From NCBI GenBank assembly GCA_016790395.1, contig JAEUPH010000029.1, positions 1 to 47,800 on the forward strand: a stretch of 47,800 nt of DNA, given 5' to 3'. The position numbers were made by a program, and so were the translations under genes. The stretch's first letter is position 1. Every line of letters begins with the position of its first letter. Shown here piece after piece: positions 7,371-15,919 of this stretch. The notes below the pieces were generated by a model that was not told the origin of the DNA, ran no database searches, and saw only the letters and a program-made list of their open reading frames with translations. This DNA is from Rubrivivax sp. (GTDB taxonomy: Bacteria; Pseudomonadota; Gammaproteobacteria; Burkholderiales; Burkholderiaceae_C).

Positions 7371-8606
7371 ATGAAGCTTCCCACCACACGGGCCCAGGTC
7401 CCTGCCGCGGCGCTGGCGCTGATGCTCGCCGGCTCGGCCTGGGGCCAGGCCGGGCAGACGGTCAAGATCGGCTTCATCGACCCGCTGTCCGGTGCCTTCG
7501 CCAACGTCGGCCAGAACCAGCTCAAGAGCTGGCAGTTTGCCGCCGAGCAGTTCAGCAAGAAGAACGCCGCCGGCGTGAAGTTCGAGTTCGTCGCCTTCGA
7601 CAACAAGGGTTCGCCCCAGGAAAGCCTGAACGTGCTGAAGGCGGCCATCGACCAGGGCATCCGCTACGTGGTGCAGGGCAATGGCTCCGGCGCCGCGGCC
7701 GCCATCCAGGACGCCGTGAACAAGCACAACGAGCGCAACCCGGGCAAGGAGGTCGTCTACCTCAACTATGCCGCCGTGGACCCCGACCTCACCGGCAGCA
7801 AGTGCTCGTACTGGCACTTCCGCCTGGACGCCGACACCTCCATGAAGATGGAGGCGCTGACCAGCTTCATGAAGGACCAGGCCAAGGTCAAGAAGGTCTA
7901 CCTGATCAACCAGAACTACTCGCACGGCCAGCAGGTCTCGCGCTGGTTCAAGGACGTGATGGCGCGCAAGCGTCCGGACGTGCAGGTGGTGGGGGACGAC
8001 CTCCACCCGCTGGGCCAGGTGAAGGACTTCGCGCCCTTCGTGGCCAAGATCAAGGCCAGCGGCGCCGACAGCGTGGTCACCGGCAACTGGGGGCAGGACC
8101 TCACCCTGCTGGTGAAGGCCGCCAAGGACGCCGGCCTGAACGTCGACTTCTACACCTACTACGCCGTCACCAGCGGCGTGCCCACGGCCATGGCCGCGGG
8201 GGTGAGCGGCACGGTACGCGTGGTGGGCATCGGCCACACCAGCGTGCCCGGCGTGCAGAAGTGGATGAACGAGTACAAGGCCAAGTTCAACGACGACTGG
8301 TACACCTTCCAGACCTACAACGGCCTGGCCATGCTTTCCGAAGGCATGGCCAAGGCCAAGAGCATCGACCCCGTGAAGGTGGCCGCTGCCATGAGCGGCC
8401 TGCAGTTCAAGGGCTTCGCCGGCGACGTGGAGATGCGCAAGACCGACCACCAGCTGCAGCAGCCCATGTACATCAGCGAGTGGCGCAAGGCCGATCCGAA
8501 GAACCCGTACAGCGTCGAGAACACCGGCTTCAACTTCCAGGAAGTGCGCGCCATCCCGGCCTACGTGGCCAGCACGCCCACGTCCTGCCAGATGAAGAGG
8601 CCCTAG
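7371..8606 (+). CDS. ABC importer substrate-binding protein, branched-chain amino-acid type
   Basis: A 411-residue periplasmic binding protein (type I periplasmic-binding fold, Peripla_BP_6). An N-terminal signal peptide ends near AGSAWGQA (about residue 26). The mature protein starts VKIGFIDPLSGAFANVGQNQ, the usual ligand-proximal opening of LivJ/LivK relatives, and continues with GIRYVVQGNGSGAAAAIQDA, a NYAAVDPDLTGSKCSYWHFR hinge region, and GADSVVTGNWGQDLTLLVKAA. ATG at 7371 is preceded by GGAGAC (about 7360-7365). It is the first gene of a complete five-gene importer. Members of this family bind leucine/valine, but also amides, urea or aromatic acids, so the ligand cannot be assigned. Confidence 0.9.
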   Translation: MKLPTTRAQVPAAALALMLAGSAWGQAGQTVKIGFIDPLSGAFANVGQNQLKSWQFAAEQFSKKNAAGVKFEFVAFDNKGSPQESLNVLKAAIDQGIRYVVQGNGSGAAAAIQDAVNKHNERNPGKEVVYLNYAAVDPDLTGSKCSYWHFRLDADTSMKMEALTSFMKDQAKVKKVYLINQNYSHGQQVSRWFKDVMARKRPDVQVVGDDLHPLGQVKDFAPFVAKIKASGADSVVTGNWGQDLTLLVKAAKDAGLNVDFYTYYAVTSGVPTAMAAGVSGTVRVVGIGHTSVPGVQKWMNEYKAKFNDDWYTFQTYNGLAMLSEGMAKAKSIDPVKVAAAMSGLQFKGFAGDVEMRKTDHQLQQPMYISEWRKADPKNPYSVENTGFNFQEVRAIPAYVASTPTSCQMKRP

Positions 8607-8631
8607 CAGCGGCGGCGGCTAGAGTCTGCGG

Positions 8632-9660
8632 GTGGACACCGCCTACTTTCTCATCTCGCTGCTGAACGGCCTGTCGGTCGGCCTGCTGCTGTTCATGCTG
8701 GCCTCGGGCCTGACGCTCATCTTCAGCATGATGGGCGTGCTGAACTTCGCCCACGCCAGCTTCTACATGCTGGGGGCCTACGTGGCCTACAGCGTCACGC
8801 AGTGGGTGGGTTTCTGGTGGGCGCTCGTGCTGGCGCCGCCCATCGTGGGCCTGATGGGTGCGGCCTTCGAGCGTTTCGCTCTGCGGCGCGTGCACAAGTT
8901 CGGCCATGTGCCGGAACTGCTGATCACCTTCGGCCTGAGCTACCTGATCTTCGAGATGGTGAATCTCGTTTGGGGCCGGCAGGCGCTGAACTTCGTGCCG
9001 CCGGCGGGGTTGCGCGATGCGCTCTTCACCATCGTCCAGCTCCCCGGCAGCGGCGTCGGCCTGGCCTGGGGCATGCCACCGGCGGAGTGCGCCAGCGTGG
9101 CCGGCGCGGTGTGCACGCAGTTCCCGGCCTTCCGCGCTTTCGGCATGCTCGTGGCCGTGCTGATGCTGCTGGCCGTGTGGCTGCTGCTCACGCACACACG
9201 CATCGGTCTCGTCATCCAGGCCGCGCTGACGCACCCCGAGGCCGTGGAGGCGCTGGGCCACAACGTGCCGCGCGTGTTCATGCTGGTCTTCGGCGGCGGC
9301 TCGGCGCTGGCCGCCCTGGCGGGGGTCATCGGCGGCGTGCTGCGCGTCACCGAGCCATCGATGGCCGGTGCCGTCGGCGCCGTGGTGTTCGCCGTCATCG
9401 TCATCGGCGGCATGGGCTCGCTGGCCGGGGCCTTCGTCGCCTCGCTGGCGCTGGGCGTCATCGAGAGCTTCGCGGTGGGCAGCGACCATTCGCTGGCCGA
9501 CCTCTTCACCGGCATGGGCCTGGCCGTCACGCCGCAGACCTTCGGCTTTGCGGTGTGGAGCGTGAAGATGAGCCAGGTGGCGGCCATCCTGCCTTATCTG
9601 CTGCTGGTGCTGATCCTGATCTTCAGGCCCAAGGGCCTGTTCGGCACGCGCGAAGGCTGA
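8632..9660 (+). CDS. livH: Branched-chain amino-acid-type ABC permease, LivH family
   Basis: A 342-residue inner-membrane permease with about eight hydrophobic helices, forming the translocation channel with LivM. Recognisable parts are NGLSVGLLLFMLASGLTLIF, the GVLNFAHASFYMLGAYVAY motif, and RVTEPSMAGAVGAVVFAVIV followed by GGMGSLAGAFVASLALG, the cytoplasmic EAA-like coupling loop of this family. A hydrophilic insertion (about residues 125-165, AGLRDALFTIVQLPGSG and PAECASVAGAVCTQF) sits in a periplasmic loop and has two Cys. It starts at GTG 8632, 25 bases after the binding-protein stop, with no Shine-Dalgarno; a TAGAGT box ends six bases before the GTG. Confidence 0.92.
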   Translation: MDTAYFLISLLNGLSVGLLLFMLASGLTLIFSMMGVLNFAHASFYMLGAYVAYSVTQWVGFWWALVLAPPIVGLMGAAFERFALRRVHKFGHVPELLITFGLSYLIFEMVNLVWGRQALNFVPPAGLRDALFTIVQLPGSGVGLAWGMPPAECASVAGAVCTQFPAFRAFGMLVAVLMLLAVWLLLTHTRIGLVIQAALTHPEAVEALGHNVPRVFMLVFGGGSALAALAGVIGGVLRVTEPSMAGAVGAVVFAVIVIGGMGSLAGAFVASLALGVIESFAVGSDHSLADLFTGMGLAVTPQTFGFAVWSVKMSQVAAILPYLLLVLILIFRPKGLFGTREG

Positions 9661-9668
9661 AGCGGCCC

Positions 9669-10970
9669 ATGCACCACACCGGTCCGGTCTACCGCTTCAA
9701 GCCCTACAACGTCGGCCGCTGGCTCATCTGGGGCAGTTACGCCCTGGTGATGCTGGTGGCGCCGCTGCTCTTCACCAGCAGCCTGTCGCTGACCATGCTC
9801 ACGCAGATGGGCATCGCCATCATCGCCTGCCTGGCCTTCAACATGCTGCTGGGCCAGGGCGGCATGCTCAGCTTCGGCCACGCCGTGTACTCCGGGCTGG
9901 GCTCCTTCTTCGCCATCCACGTGCTGAACCTGGTGTCACAGGGCGCCTGGTCCCTGCCCGTGAGCCTGATCCCGCTGGTGGCCGGCGTGGCCGGCATGGC
10001 CATCGCGGTGCTGCTGGGCTACGTGACGACCCAGAAGGCCGGCACGCCCTTCGCCATGATTACCCTGGGCGTGGGCGAACTGGTGGCCGCCATGGCGCTG
10101 ATGTTTCCCGGCTTCTTCGGCGGCGAAGGCGGCATCAGCGGCAACCGCGTCGTCGGCCAGCCGGTGTTCGGCATCAGCTTCGGGCCGCAGGTCCAGCTGT
10201 ACTACCTGATCGCCATCTACACCCTGGTGTGCACGGCGCTGATGTTCGCCTTCACGCGCACGCCGCTGGGCCGCATGCTCAACGCCGTGCGCGACAACCC
10301 CGAACGCGTGGAGTTCATCGGCTACGACACGCAATGGGTGCGCTACATCGCCTTCGTGGCCAGCGGCTTCTTCATGGGCATCGCCGGCGGGCTGGCGGCG
10401 CTGAACTTCGAGATCGTCACCGCCGAGGTGGTGGGCGCCACGCGTTCGGGCGGCTACCTGCTGTTCACCTTCCTGGGCGGGGCGATGTTCTTCTTCGGGC
10501 CGATCGTCGGCGCCGTGCTGCTGGTGCTGGCCGGCGTGCTGCTTTCGGAACTGACCCTGGCCTGGCTGCTGTACCTGGGCATCGTCTTCACCTTCATGGT
10601 GATGTTCGCGCCCGGCGGCATCAGCAGCCTGATCATGATGAACCTGCGCGTGGCGGCCTTCGGCAAGCTGCGCCCGCTGCTGGCCAGCTACGTGGCGCTC
10701 GCGGGCACGGCGGCCACGGTGCTGGTGGGCGCGGCGGCGATGATCGAGATGGTCTACCACCTGCAGCTGAACCAGGCGCTGGGACCGGTGCTGAAGTTCA
10801 TGGGCGCGTCGCTCAACGCCACGTCGGTGGACACCTGGTTCGGTGCCGGCCTGCTGGTCGTCGTCGGCGCCGCCCTGTTCGAACTCGTGCGCCGGCACTT
10901 CGTCCGCCAGTGGGGCGAGACGCAGGAGGAGATCGAGCGCGAGATCAAGAAGCGGGAGGCGCTGGTGTGA
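9669..10970 (+). CDS. livM: Branched-chain amino-acid-type ABC permease, LivM family
   Basis: A 433-residue inner-membrane permease partnering LivH. The family core is clear: LAFNMLLGQGGMLSFGHAVYSGLGSF, AGTPFAMITLGVGELVAAMALMFPGFFGGEGGISG and GFFMGIAGGLAALNFEIVTAE. It is longer than typical LivM: after the core it has another pair of hydrophobic segments (about residues 330-405) and a charged, helical tail (WGETQEEIEREIKKREALV) likely to lie in the cytoplasm. ATG at 9669 is eight bases after livH; its stop overlaps the livG start (GTGTGA). The role of the C-terminal extension is unknown. Confidence 0.9.
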   Translation: MHHTGPVYRFKPYNVGRWLIWGSYALVMLVAPLLFTSSLSLTMLTQMGIAIIACLAFNMLLGQGGMLSFGHAVYSGLGSFFAIHVLNLVSQGAWSLPVSLIPLVAGVAGMAIAVLLGYVTTQKAGTPFAMITLGVGELVAAMALMFPGFFGGEGGISGNRVVGQPVFGISFGPQVQLYYLIAIYTLVCTALMFAFTRTPLGRMLNAVRDNPERVEFIGYDTQWVRYIAFVASGFFMGIAGGLAALNFEIVTAEVVGATRSGGYLLFTFLGGAMFFFGPIVGAVLLVLAGVLLSELTLAWLLYLGIVFTFMVMFAPGGISSLIMMNLRVAAFGKLRPLLASYVALAGTAATVLVGAAAMIEMVYHLQLNQALGPVLKFMGASLNATSVDTWFGAGLLVVVGAALFELVRRHFVRQWGETQEEIEREIKKREALV

Positions 10971-11752
10971 GCGCGGCGCCCTACGCCCTCGAACTGCGTG
11001 ACGTGCGCAAGGCCTTCGGCCGCACCGAGATCATCCGCGGCGCCAGCCTGGCGGTGAAGCCGGGCGAGCGCGTGGCGGTGATCGGCCCGAACGGCGCCGG
11101 CAAGAGCACGCTCTTCAACCTGATCAGCGGGCGCTTCGGCCTCAGCACCGGCGACATCCTGCTGCACGGCCAGAAGATCGATGGCCTCAAGCCGTACCAG
11201 ATCAACCGCCTGGGCCTGGCGCGCAGCTTCCAGGTGAGCAACCTGTTCACCCGCCTGTCGGTGTTCGAGAACCTGCGCTGCGCCGTGCTGTGGAGCCTGG
11301 GCTACAAGTATTCGTTCTGGCGCTTCCTGGCCGACCTGCGCGACGCCAACGAGCGCGCCGAGGAAGTGCTGGAGATGATCAAGCTGCACAAGCGGCGCGA
11401 CGTGCTGGCCATGAACCTCACCTATGCCGAGCAGCGCGCGCTGGAGATCGGCATCACCATCGCGGGCGGCGCCCAGGTCATCCTGCTGGACGAGCCCACG
11501 GCCGGCATGAGCCGCAGCGAGACGGCGCGCTTCGTCAACCTCATCCGCGAGGTGACCGTCGGCAAGACGCTGCTGACGGTGGAGCACGACATGGGCGTGG
11601 TCTTCGGGCTGGCCGACAAGATTGCCGTGCTGGTGTACGGTGAGGTCATCGCCTTCGACACGCCCGAAAAGGTGCGCGCCGACGAGCGCGTGAAGGAGGC
11701 CTACCTGGGCAGCGTGCTGGCCGAGGCGCAGGCCCAGGCGGCGGGGCGTTGA
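10967..11752 (+). CDS. livG: ABC importer ATPase, LivG family
   Basis: A 261-residue nucleotide-binding subunit. Walker A is GPNGAGKST with intact Lys; the Q-loop segment is ARSFQVSNLF; the signature region is degenerate LTYAEQRALEI, as usual for LivG (LSYGEQ in better-known members); Walker B is VILLDEPTAGMS, and the switch His is in LLTVEHDMGVVF. The C-terminus has the extended tail DTPEKVRADERVKEAYLGS that packs against the partner in this family. The start is GTG at 10967, sharing bases with the livM stop; the open frame reaching upstream is a shadow of livM. It probably pairs with LivF as a heterodimer. Confidence 0.93.
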   Translation: MSAAPYALELRDVRKAFGRTEIIRGASLAVKPGERVAVIGPNGAGKSTLFNLISGRFGLSTGDILLHGQKIDGLKPYQINRLGLARSFQVSNLFTRLSVFENLRCAVLWSLGYKYSFWRFLADLRDANERAEEVLEMIKLHKRRDVLAMNLTYAEQRALEIGITIAGGAQVILLDEPTAGMSRSETARFVNLIREVTVGKTLLTVEHDMGVVFGLADKIAVLVYGEVIAFDTPEKVRADERVKEAYLGSVLAEAQAQAAGR

Positions 11753-11753
11753 G

Positions 11754-12449
11754 ATGCTGAAGGTGAAGGACCTCCACGCCTTCTACGGCAAGAGCCACGT
11801 GCTGCACGGCGTGAACTTCGAGGTGCGCGAAGGCGAGATCGTGGCGCTGCTGGGGCGCAACGGTTCGGGCCGCAGCACCACGGTCAAGGCGGTCATGGGT
11901 CTGGTGGACACCACCGGCTCGGTGCAGTACGACGGCCGCGAACTGCGCGGCGCCAAGGCCTTCGAGGTGGCGCACGCCGGCATCGGCTACGTGCCTGAGA
12001 ACCGCGACATCTTCCCCACGCTCACCGTGCACCAGAACCTGATGCTGGGGCAGAAGTCGGGCGCGAAGCAGCCGAAGTGGGGCTTCGACGACATGTACAA
12101 GATGTTTCCCCGGCTGCGCGAGCGCCAGCACACCGAAGCCGGCGTGCTCAGCGGCGGCGAGCAGCAGATGCTCACGCTGTGCCGCACGCTGATGGGCGAC
12201 CCGCAGCTGATCATGATCGACGAGCCCACCGAGGGCCTGGCGCCCAAGATCGTGGAACTGGTGGCCGAGTACCTGCGCGAACTGAAGCGCCGCGGCATCG
12301 CCGTGCTGCTGGTGGAGCAGAAGCTCACCATCGCGCTGGAAGTGGCCGACCGCTGCCTGGTGATGGGGCACGGACAGATCGTGTTCGAAGGCACACCGGC
12401 CGCGCTGCGGGCGGATGCCTACGTGCGCAAGGAGTGGCTGGAGGTCTAG
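11754..12449 (+). CDS. livF: ABC importer ATPase, LivF family, with Arg in Walker A
   Basis: A 231-residue ATPase, second nucleotide-binding subunit of the importer. It has the LSGGEQQML signature, Walker B LIMIDEPTEGLAP and the switch-region VLLVEQKL. Walker A reads GRNGSGRSTT: the invariant Lys that contacts the ATP phosphates is Arg (codon CGC). The Q-loop region (YVPENRDIFPTLTV) is normal. LivG has an intact Walker A, so the transporter may be asymmetric with one degenerate site. I recall Arg at this position in other betaproteobacterial LivF proteins but cannot verify that here. ATG 11754 is one base after the livG stop; its TAG overlaps the convergent hydroxylase stop. Confidence 0.92.
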   Translation: MLKVKDLHAFYGKSHVLHGVNFEVREGEIVALLGRNGSGRSTTVKAVMGLVDTTGSVQYDGRELRGAKAFEVAHAGIGYVPENRDIFPTLTVHQNLMLGQKSGAKQPKWGFDDMYKMFPRLRERQHTEAGVLSGGEQQMLTLCRTLMGDPQLIMIDEPTEGLAPKIVELVAEYLRELKRRGIAVLLVEQKLTIALEVADRCLVMGHGQIVFEGTPAALRADAYVRKEWLEV

Positions 12450-13633
12450 GGAGTCTGCGTGGCTGCGGTTCTGTGCGGCGTCGTCAACTGGCGCGCCACC
12501 AGTTCGCGGACCGGCGGCAGCGCGCTGGCCACTCGCAGCACGGCGCCGCGCAGCAGCTTGGCCGGCAAGCGGTCGTCGGTGAAGAGGCGCACCACGGCGT
12601 TCGTGCCTTCGTAGATCGGCCAGGTGACGCGCCGGTGTTCGGCGGCGTAGCGGATCAGCGCCGGGTCGTCCGTGCCCTTGGCGAGTTCGCGCGCCAGCAC
12701 CTCCACGCTGTAAAGCCCGAAGTTGTAGCCATGGGCCGTGACCGGGTGCATGCCCACGGCGGCGTCCCCGGCCAGCGCGAAGCGCGAGGTCGCGAAGCGC
12801 TGTGCGTACACCGCCACCAGCGGGTAGTGGTGGCGACGGCCGGCCATGCGCACCTGGCCCAGGCGTCCACCCAACTGCGCCTGCAGCCGGGCGGCGAAGT
12901 CGGTGTCGCTGAGCGCCAGCCAGTGCGGCGCCTCGTCGGCCTTCAGCGTCACCACCGCGGAAGACAGCTGCCCCGGCAGCGGCAGCGTGGCCAGGGTGTT
13001 GCCGTAGCGGAAGCATTCGTGGGCGATGCCGCGGTGGTCATCGCCATGCTCGAAGCGCACGACGATGGCGGTGCGGCCGAAGTCCAGCATCTGCGCGCCG
13101 ATGCCGGCCATGCGCCGCACGGCCGAGAAGCGGCTGTCGGCGGCGACGACGATGGGGGCGCGCAGCTCGCCGCCGTCGGCCAGCTTCAGCGTGGCGCCCT
13201 GACCGTCGCGCAGCAGGCCGGTGACGCTGCGGCCGGTGTCCAGGGTGACGAGCGCCTCTGCCGCCGCCGCTTCGTAGGCCACCTGGCGCAGCTGCCAGTT
13301 CGGCACCAGCCAGCCCAGCGATTCCTGGCCGGCGCTGCGCGCGTCGAAGGGCAGGGCGAAGGGCGAGTCGCCGCTGCTCACGCGGGCCTCGCGCAGCAGC
13401 GAGATCTCGGCCGCAGGGATGCGCTCCCAGTGCCCCAGGTCCTGGAGGATGCGCCGGCCGCGGTGGGTGAGTGCGATCTCGCGGCCGTCTTCGGCGGGCT
13501 GGGCGATGGCGGCCAGCGGCTGCTGCTCCACCACGCGGCTGCGCAGGCCGGCGCGCGCCAGCGCTGTGGCCAGGGCCAAGCCGGCGGGGCCGGCGCCGAC
13601 GATGAGGACGTCCGGGGAGGCTTCAGGGTTCAT
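12446..13633 (-). CDS. FAD-dependent UbiH/UbiM-like monooxygenase
   Basis: A 395-residue class A flavoprotein hydroxylase. The N-terminal dinucleotide fold is VLIVGAGPAGLALATALARAG; the second FAD motif is FALAGDAAVGMHPVTAHGYN, the GD-motif region. The GMHPVTAHGxN wording resembles UbiM, an alternative ubiquinone-ring hydroxylase, more than UbiH/UbiF (HPxAGQGxN), so I favour ubiquinone biosynthesis but do not assign a position. A DG-type motif (VAADSRFSAVRRM) is present in the middle. ATG at 13633 gives MNPEASPDVL directly ahead of the FAD fold; a very long open frame upstream is antisense to the fad genes. It converges on livF, their stops sharing CTAG. Confidence 0.82.
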   Translation of the reverse strand: MNPEASPDVLIVGAGPAGLALATALARAGLRSRVVEQQPLAAIAQPAEDGREIALTHRGRRILQDLGHWERIPAAEISLLREARVSSGDSPFALPFDARSAGQESLGWLVPNWQLRQVAYEAAAAEALVTLDTGRSVTGLLRDGQGATLKLADGGELRAPIVVAADSRFSAVRRMAGIGAQMLDFGRTAIVVRFEHGDDHRGIAHECFRYGNTLATLPLPGQLSSAVVTLKADEAPHWLALSDTDFAARLQAQLGGRLGQVRMAGRRHHYPLVAVYAQRFATSRFALAGDAAVGMHPVTAHGYNFGLYSVEVLARELAKGTDDPALIRYAAEHRRVTWPIYEGTNAVVRLFTDDRLPAKLLRGAVLRVASALPPVRELVARQLTTPHRTAATQTP

Positions 13634-13768
13634 CGCGGGTTCGTCGCGTTGTGGGGCCAATCGGGGCGCGGCACGATAGGCGGCGCGGGGCCGGGGCGCC
13701 TTGATCCGGGTCAGCCCGGGGTTTGTCACCGCTGGGACACCGGCCACTCCGGGCCGGCTCCTAGAATC

Positions 13769-13780
13769 GAACGATCGTTC
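13769..13780. promoter_or_regulatory. Perfect palindrome GAACGATCGTTC upstream of the fatty-acid oxidation operon
   Basis: A 12-base perfect palindrome in the 171-base divergent gap between the hydroxylase gene and the fad operon. It begins two bases after TAGAAT (13762-13767), a plausible -10, and 25 bases before the first fad start. This placement fits a repressor operator. Length and symmetry suit a TetR-family regulator of fatty-acid degradation; I recall a similar motif for betaproteobacterial FadP but cannot check it. No regulator gene is adjacent. Confidence 0.55.
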
Positions 13781-13804
13781 ACTTTCGCTGTGCGAGGAGA
13801 TGCC

Positions 13805-15901
13805 ATGGGCACCCGCTACGAAGTCCGCGGCCGCGTGGCCGTGCTCACGCTGGACAACCCGCCCGTCAACGGCCTGGGCTACGAGACGCGGCGCGAACTG
13901 GCGGCCGGCGTGGAGCGTGCGGTGGCCGATGCGGCCATTGCCGCTCTCGTCGTCACCGGCGCCGGCAAGGCCTTCTCGGGTGGCGCGGACATCAAGGAGT
14001 TCGGCTCGCCGCGGGCGATCCAGGAGCCCAACCTGCTGAGCCTGATCAGGCTGCTCGAGGACTGCCCCAAGCCCGTGGTGGCGGCCATCCACACGGTCTG
14101 CATGGGCGGCGGGCTGGAGCTGTCGCTGGGCGCGCACCACCGCATTGCCGCGGTGGGCACGAACGTGGCGCTGCCAGAGGTGAAGATCGGCCTCATCCCC
14201 GGCGCCGGCGGCACGCAGCGCCTGCCGCGCGTCCTGGGCGTGGAGACGGCGCTGAACTTCATCGTCAGCGGCGAACCGGTGAAGGCGGAACTGCTGGCCG
14301 CGCTGCCGGGCCAGAAGCTCTTCGACAAGGTGACCGGCGGTGACCTGCTGGGCGAGGCCTGCGCGCTGGCCGAGGAAGCCGCCGCGAAGCCCGGGCCCTA
14401 TCCGCGCGTGCGCGACCTCAAGCTCAGCCACCCGAACCCCGATGCCTTCTTCGGCTTCGCGCGCAACATGGTCAAGGCCAAGGCGGGCCGCTTCCCGGCG
14501 CCGCTGAAGTGCGTGGACGCGGTGGAAGCCGCACTCAGGCGCAAGTTCGACGACGGCATGCTCTACGAGCGCGAGTTGTTCCTGGGCCTGATGCTGACGC
14601 CCGAGTGCAAGGCGCTGCGCCACGCCTTCTTCGGCGAGCGCGCGGCCAGCAAGATCCCCGACGTGCCCGAGGACACGCCGCAGCGCAAGATCGAGAAGAT
14701 TGCCGTCATCGGCGCCGGCACCATGGGTGGCGGCATCAGCATGAACTTCCTCAACGCCGGCATCCCGGTGACCATCCTGGAGATGAAGCAGGAGGCGCTG
14801 GACCGCGGCGTGGCCACCATCCGCAAGAACTACGAGGCGCAGGTTAAGAAGGGCAAGCTCAAGCAGGACAAGCTCGACGCGCGCATGGCGCTGCTGAGCA
14901 CCACGCTGAACTACGCCGACATCGCGCAGGCCGACATGGTGATCGAGGCCGTGTTCGAGGAGATGGGCGTGAAGGAAAAGGTCTTCCGCACGCTCGACGA
15001 GGTGATGAAGCCCGGTGCCATCCTCGCCAGCAACACCAGCACGCTGGACGTGAACGCCATCGCCGGTTTCACCAAGCGCCCGCAGGACGTCATCGGCACG
15101 CACTTCTTCAGCCCCGCCAACGTGATGAAGCTGCTGGAGGTGGTGCGCGGCGAGAAAACCGCCAAGGACGTGCTGGCCACCGTGATGGCGCTGGGGAAGA
15201 AGATCCGCAAGACCGCGGTGGTCTCCGGTGTCTGCGACGGCTTCATCGGCAACCGCATGATCGAGCAGTACAGCCGCCAGGCCGGCTTCCTGCTGGAAGA
15301 AGGCGCCACGCCCGAGCAGGTGGACAAGGCCGTGGAGAAGTGGGGCATGGCGATGGGCCCCTTCCGCATGGGCGACCTCGCGGGCAATGACATCGGCTGG
15401 GCCATCCGCAAGCGCCGCTACGTCGAGAAGCCGCACATGCGCTACAGCAAGACGGCCGACCTGCTGTGCGAACTGGGCCGCTTCGGCCAGAAGACGGGCG
15501 CCGGCTGGTACGACTACGTGCCGGGCAAGCGCGACGCCATCCCGTCGCAGCTGGTCGTCGACATGATCGCCAAGTACCGCGGTGAACTCGGCATCACGCC
15601 GCGCAAGATCAGCGACGAGGAGATCGTGCACCGGCTCGTCTACTCGCTGGTCAACGAGGCGGCCAAGATCCTGGAGGAGGGCATCGCCAGCAAGGCCAGC
15701 GACGTGGACATGGTCTACCTCACCGGCTACGGCTTCCCGCTCTTCCGCGGTGGCCCCATGTGCTACGCCGACAGCCAGGGCCTCTTCAACGTCGTGCAGG
15801 CGATGAAGAGGTTCGCCGCCAATCCTCTCGACGACGCCACGTTCTGGCAGCCCGCGCCCCTGCTGGCGAAGCTGGCGGCCGAAGGCAAGAGCTTTACCTG
15901 A
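13805..15901 (+). CDS. Bifunctional enoyl-CoA hydratase / 3-hydroxyacyl-CoA dehydrogenase
   Basis: A 698-residue FadB/FadJ-type beta-oxidation enzyme. Residues 1 to about 190 form a crotonase domain with GAGKAFSGGADIKEFGS, the oxyanion loop MGGGLELSLGAHHRIA and LPEVKIGLIPGAGGTQRLPR, supplying both conserved Glu residues. From about residue 297 comes the NAD fold (KIAVIGAGTMGGGISMNFL), then SNTSTLDVNAIA and GTHFFSPANVMKLLEVVRG, which carries the catalytic His, and GFIGNRM. The C-terminal dehydrogenase repeat follows (FGQKTGAGWYDY, and LTGYGFPLFRGGPM). ATG at 13805 is preceded by GAGGAGA. It heads an eight-gene operon; thiolase and acyl-CoA dehydrogenase genes follow. Confidence 0.93.
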   Translation: MGTRYEVRGRVAVLTLDNPPVNGLGYETRRELAAGVERAVADAAIAALVVTGAGKAFSGGADIKEFGSPRAIQEPNLLSLIRLLEDCPKPVVAAIHTVCMGGGLELSLGAHHRIAAVGTNVALPEVKIGLIPGAGGTQRLPRVLGVETALNFIVSGEPVKAELLAALPGQKLFDKVTGGDLLGEACALAEEAAAKPGPYPRVRDLKLSHPNPDAFFGFARNMVKAKAGRFPAPLKCVDAVEAALRRKFDDGMLYERELFLGLMLTPECKALRHAFFGERAASKIPDVPEDTPQRKIEKIAVIGAGTMGGGISMNFLNAGIPVTILEMKQEALDRGVATIRKNYEAQVKKGKLKQDKLDARMALLSTTLNYADIAQADMVIEAVFEEMGVKEKVFRTLDEVMKPGAILASNTSTLDVNAIAGFTKRPQDVIGTHFFSPANVMKLLEVVRGEKTAKDVLATVMALGKKIRKTAVVSGVCDGFIGNRMIEQYSRQAGFLLEEGATPEQVDKAVEKWGMAMGPFRMGDLAGNDIGWAIRKRRYVEKPHMRYSKTADLLCELGRFGQKTGAGWYDYVPGKRDAIPSQLVVDMIAKYRGELGITPRKISDEEIVHRLVYSLVNEAAKILEEGIASKASDVDMVYLTGYGFPLFRGGPMCYADSQGLFNVVQAMKRFAANPLDDATFWQPAPLLAKLAAEGKSFT

Positions 15902-15919
15902 GTTGAAGGACCACGCACC

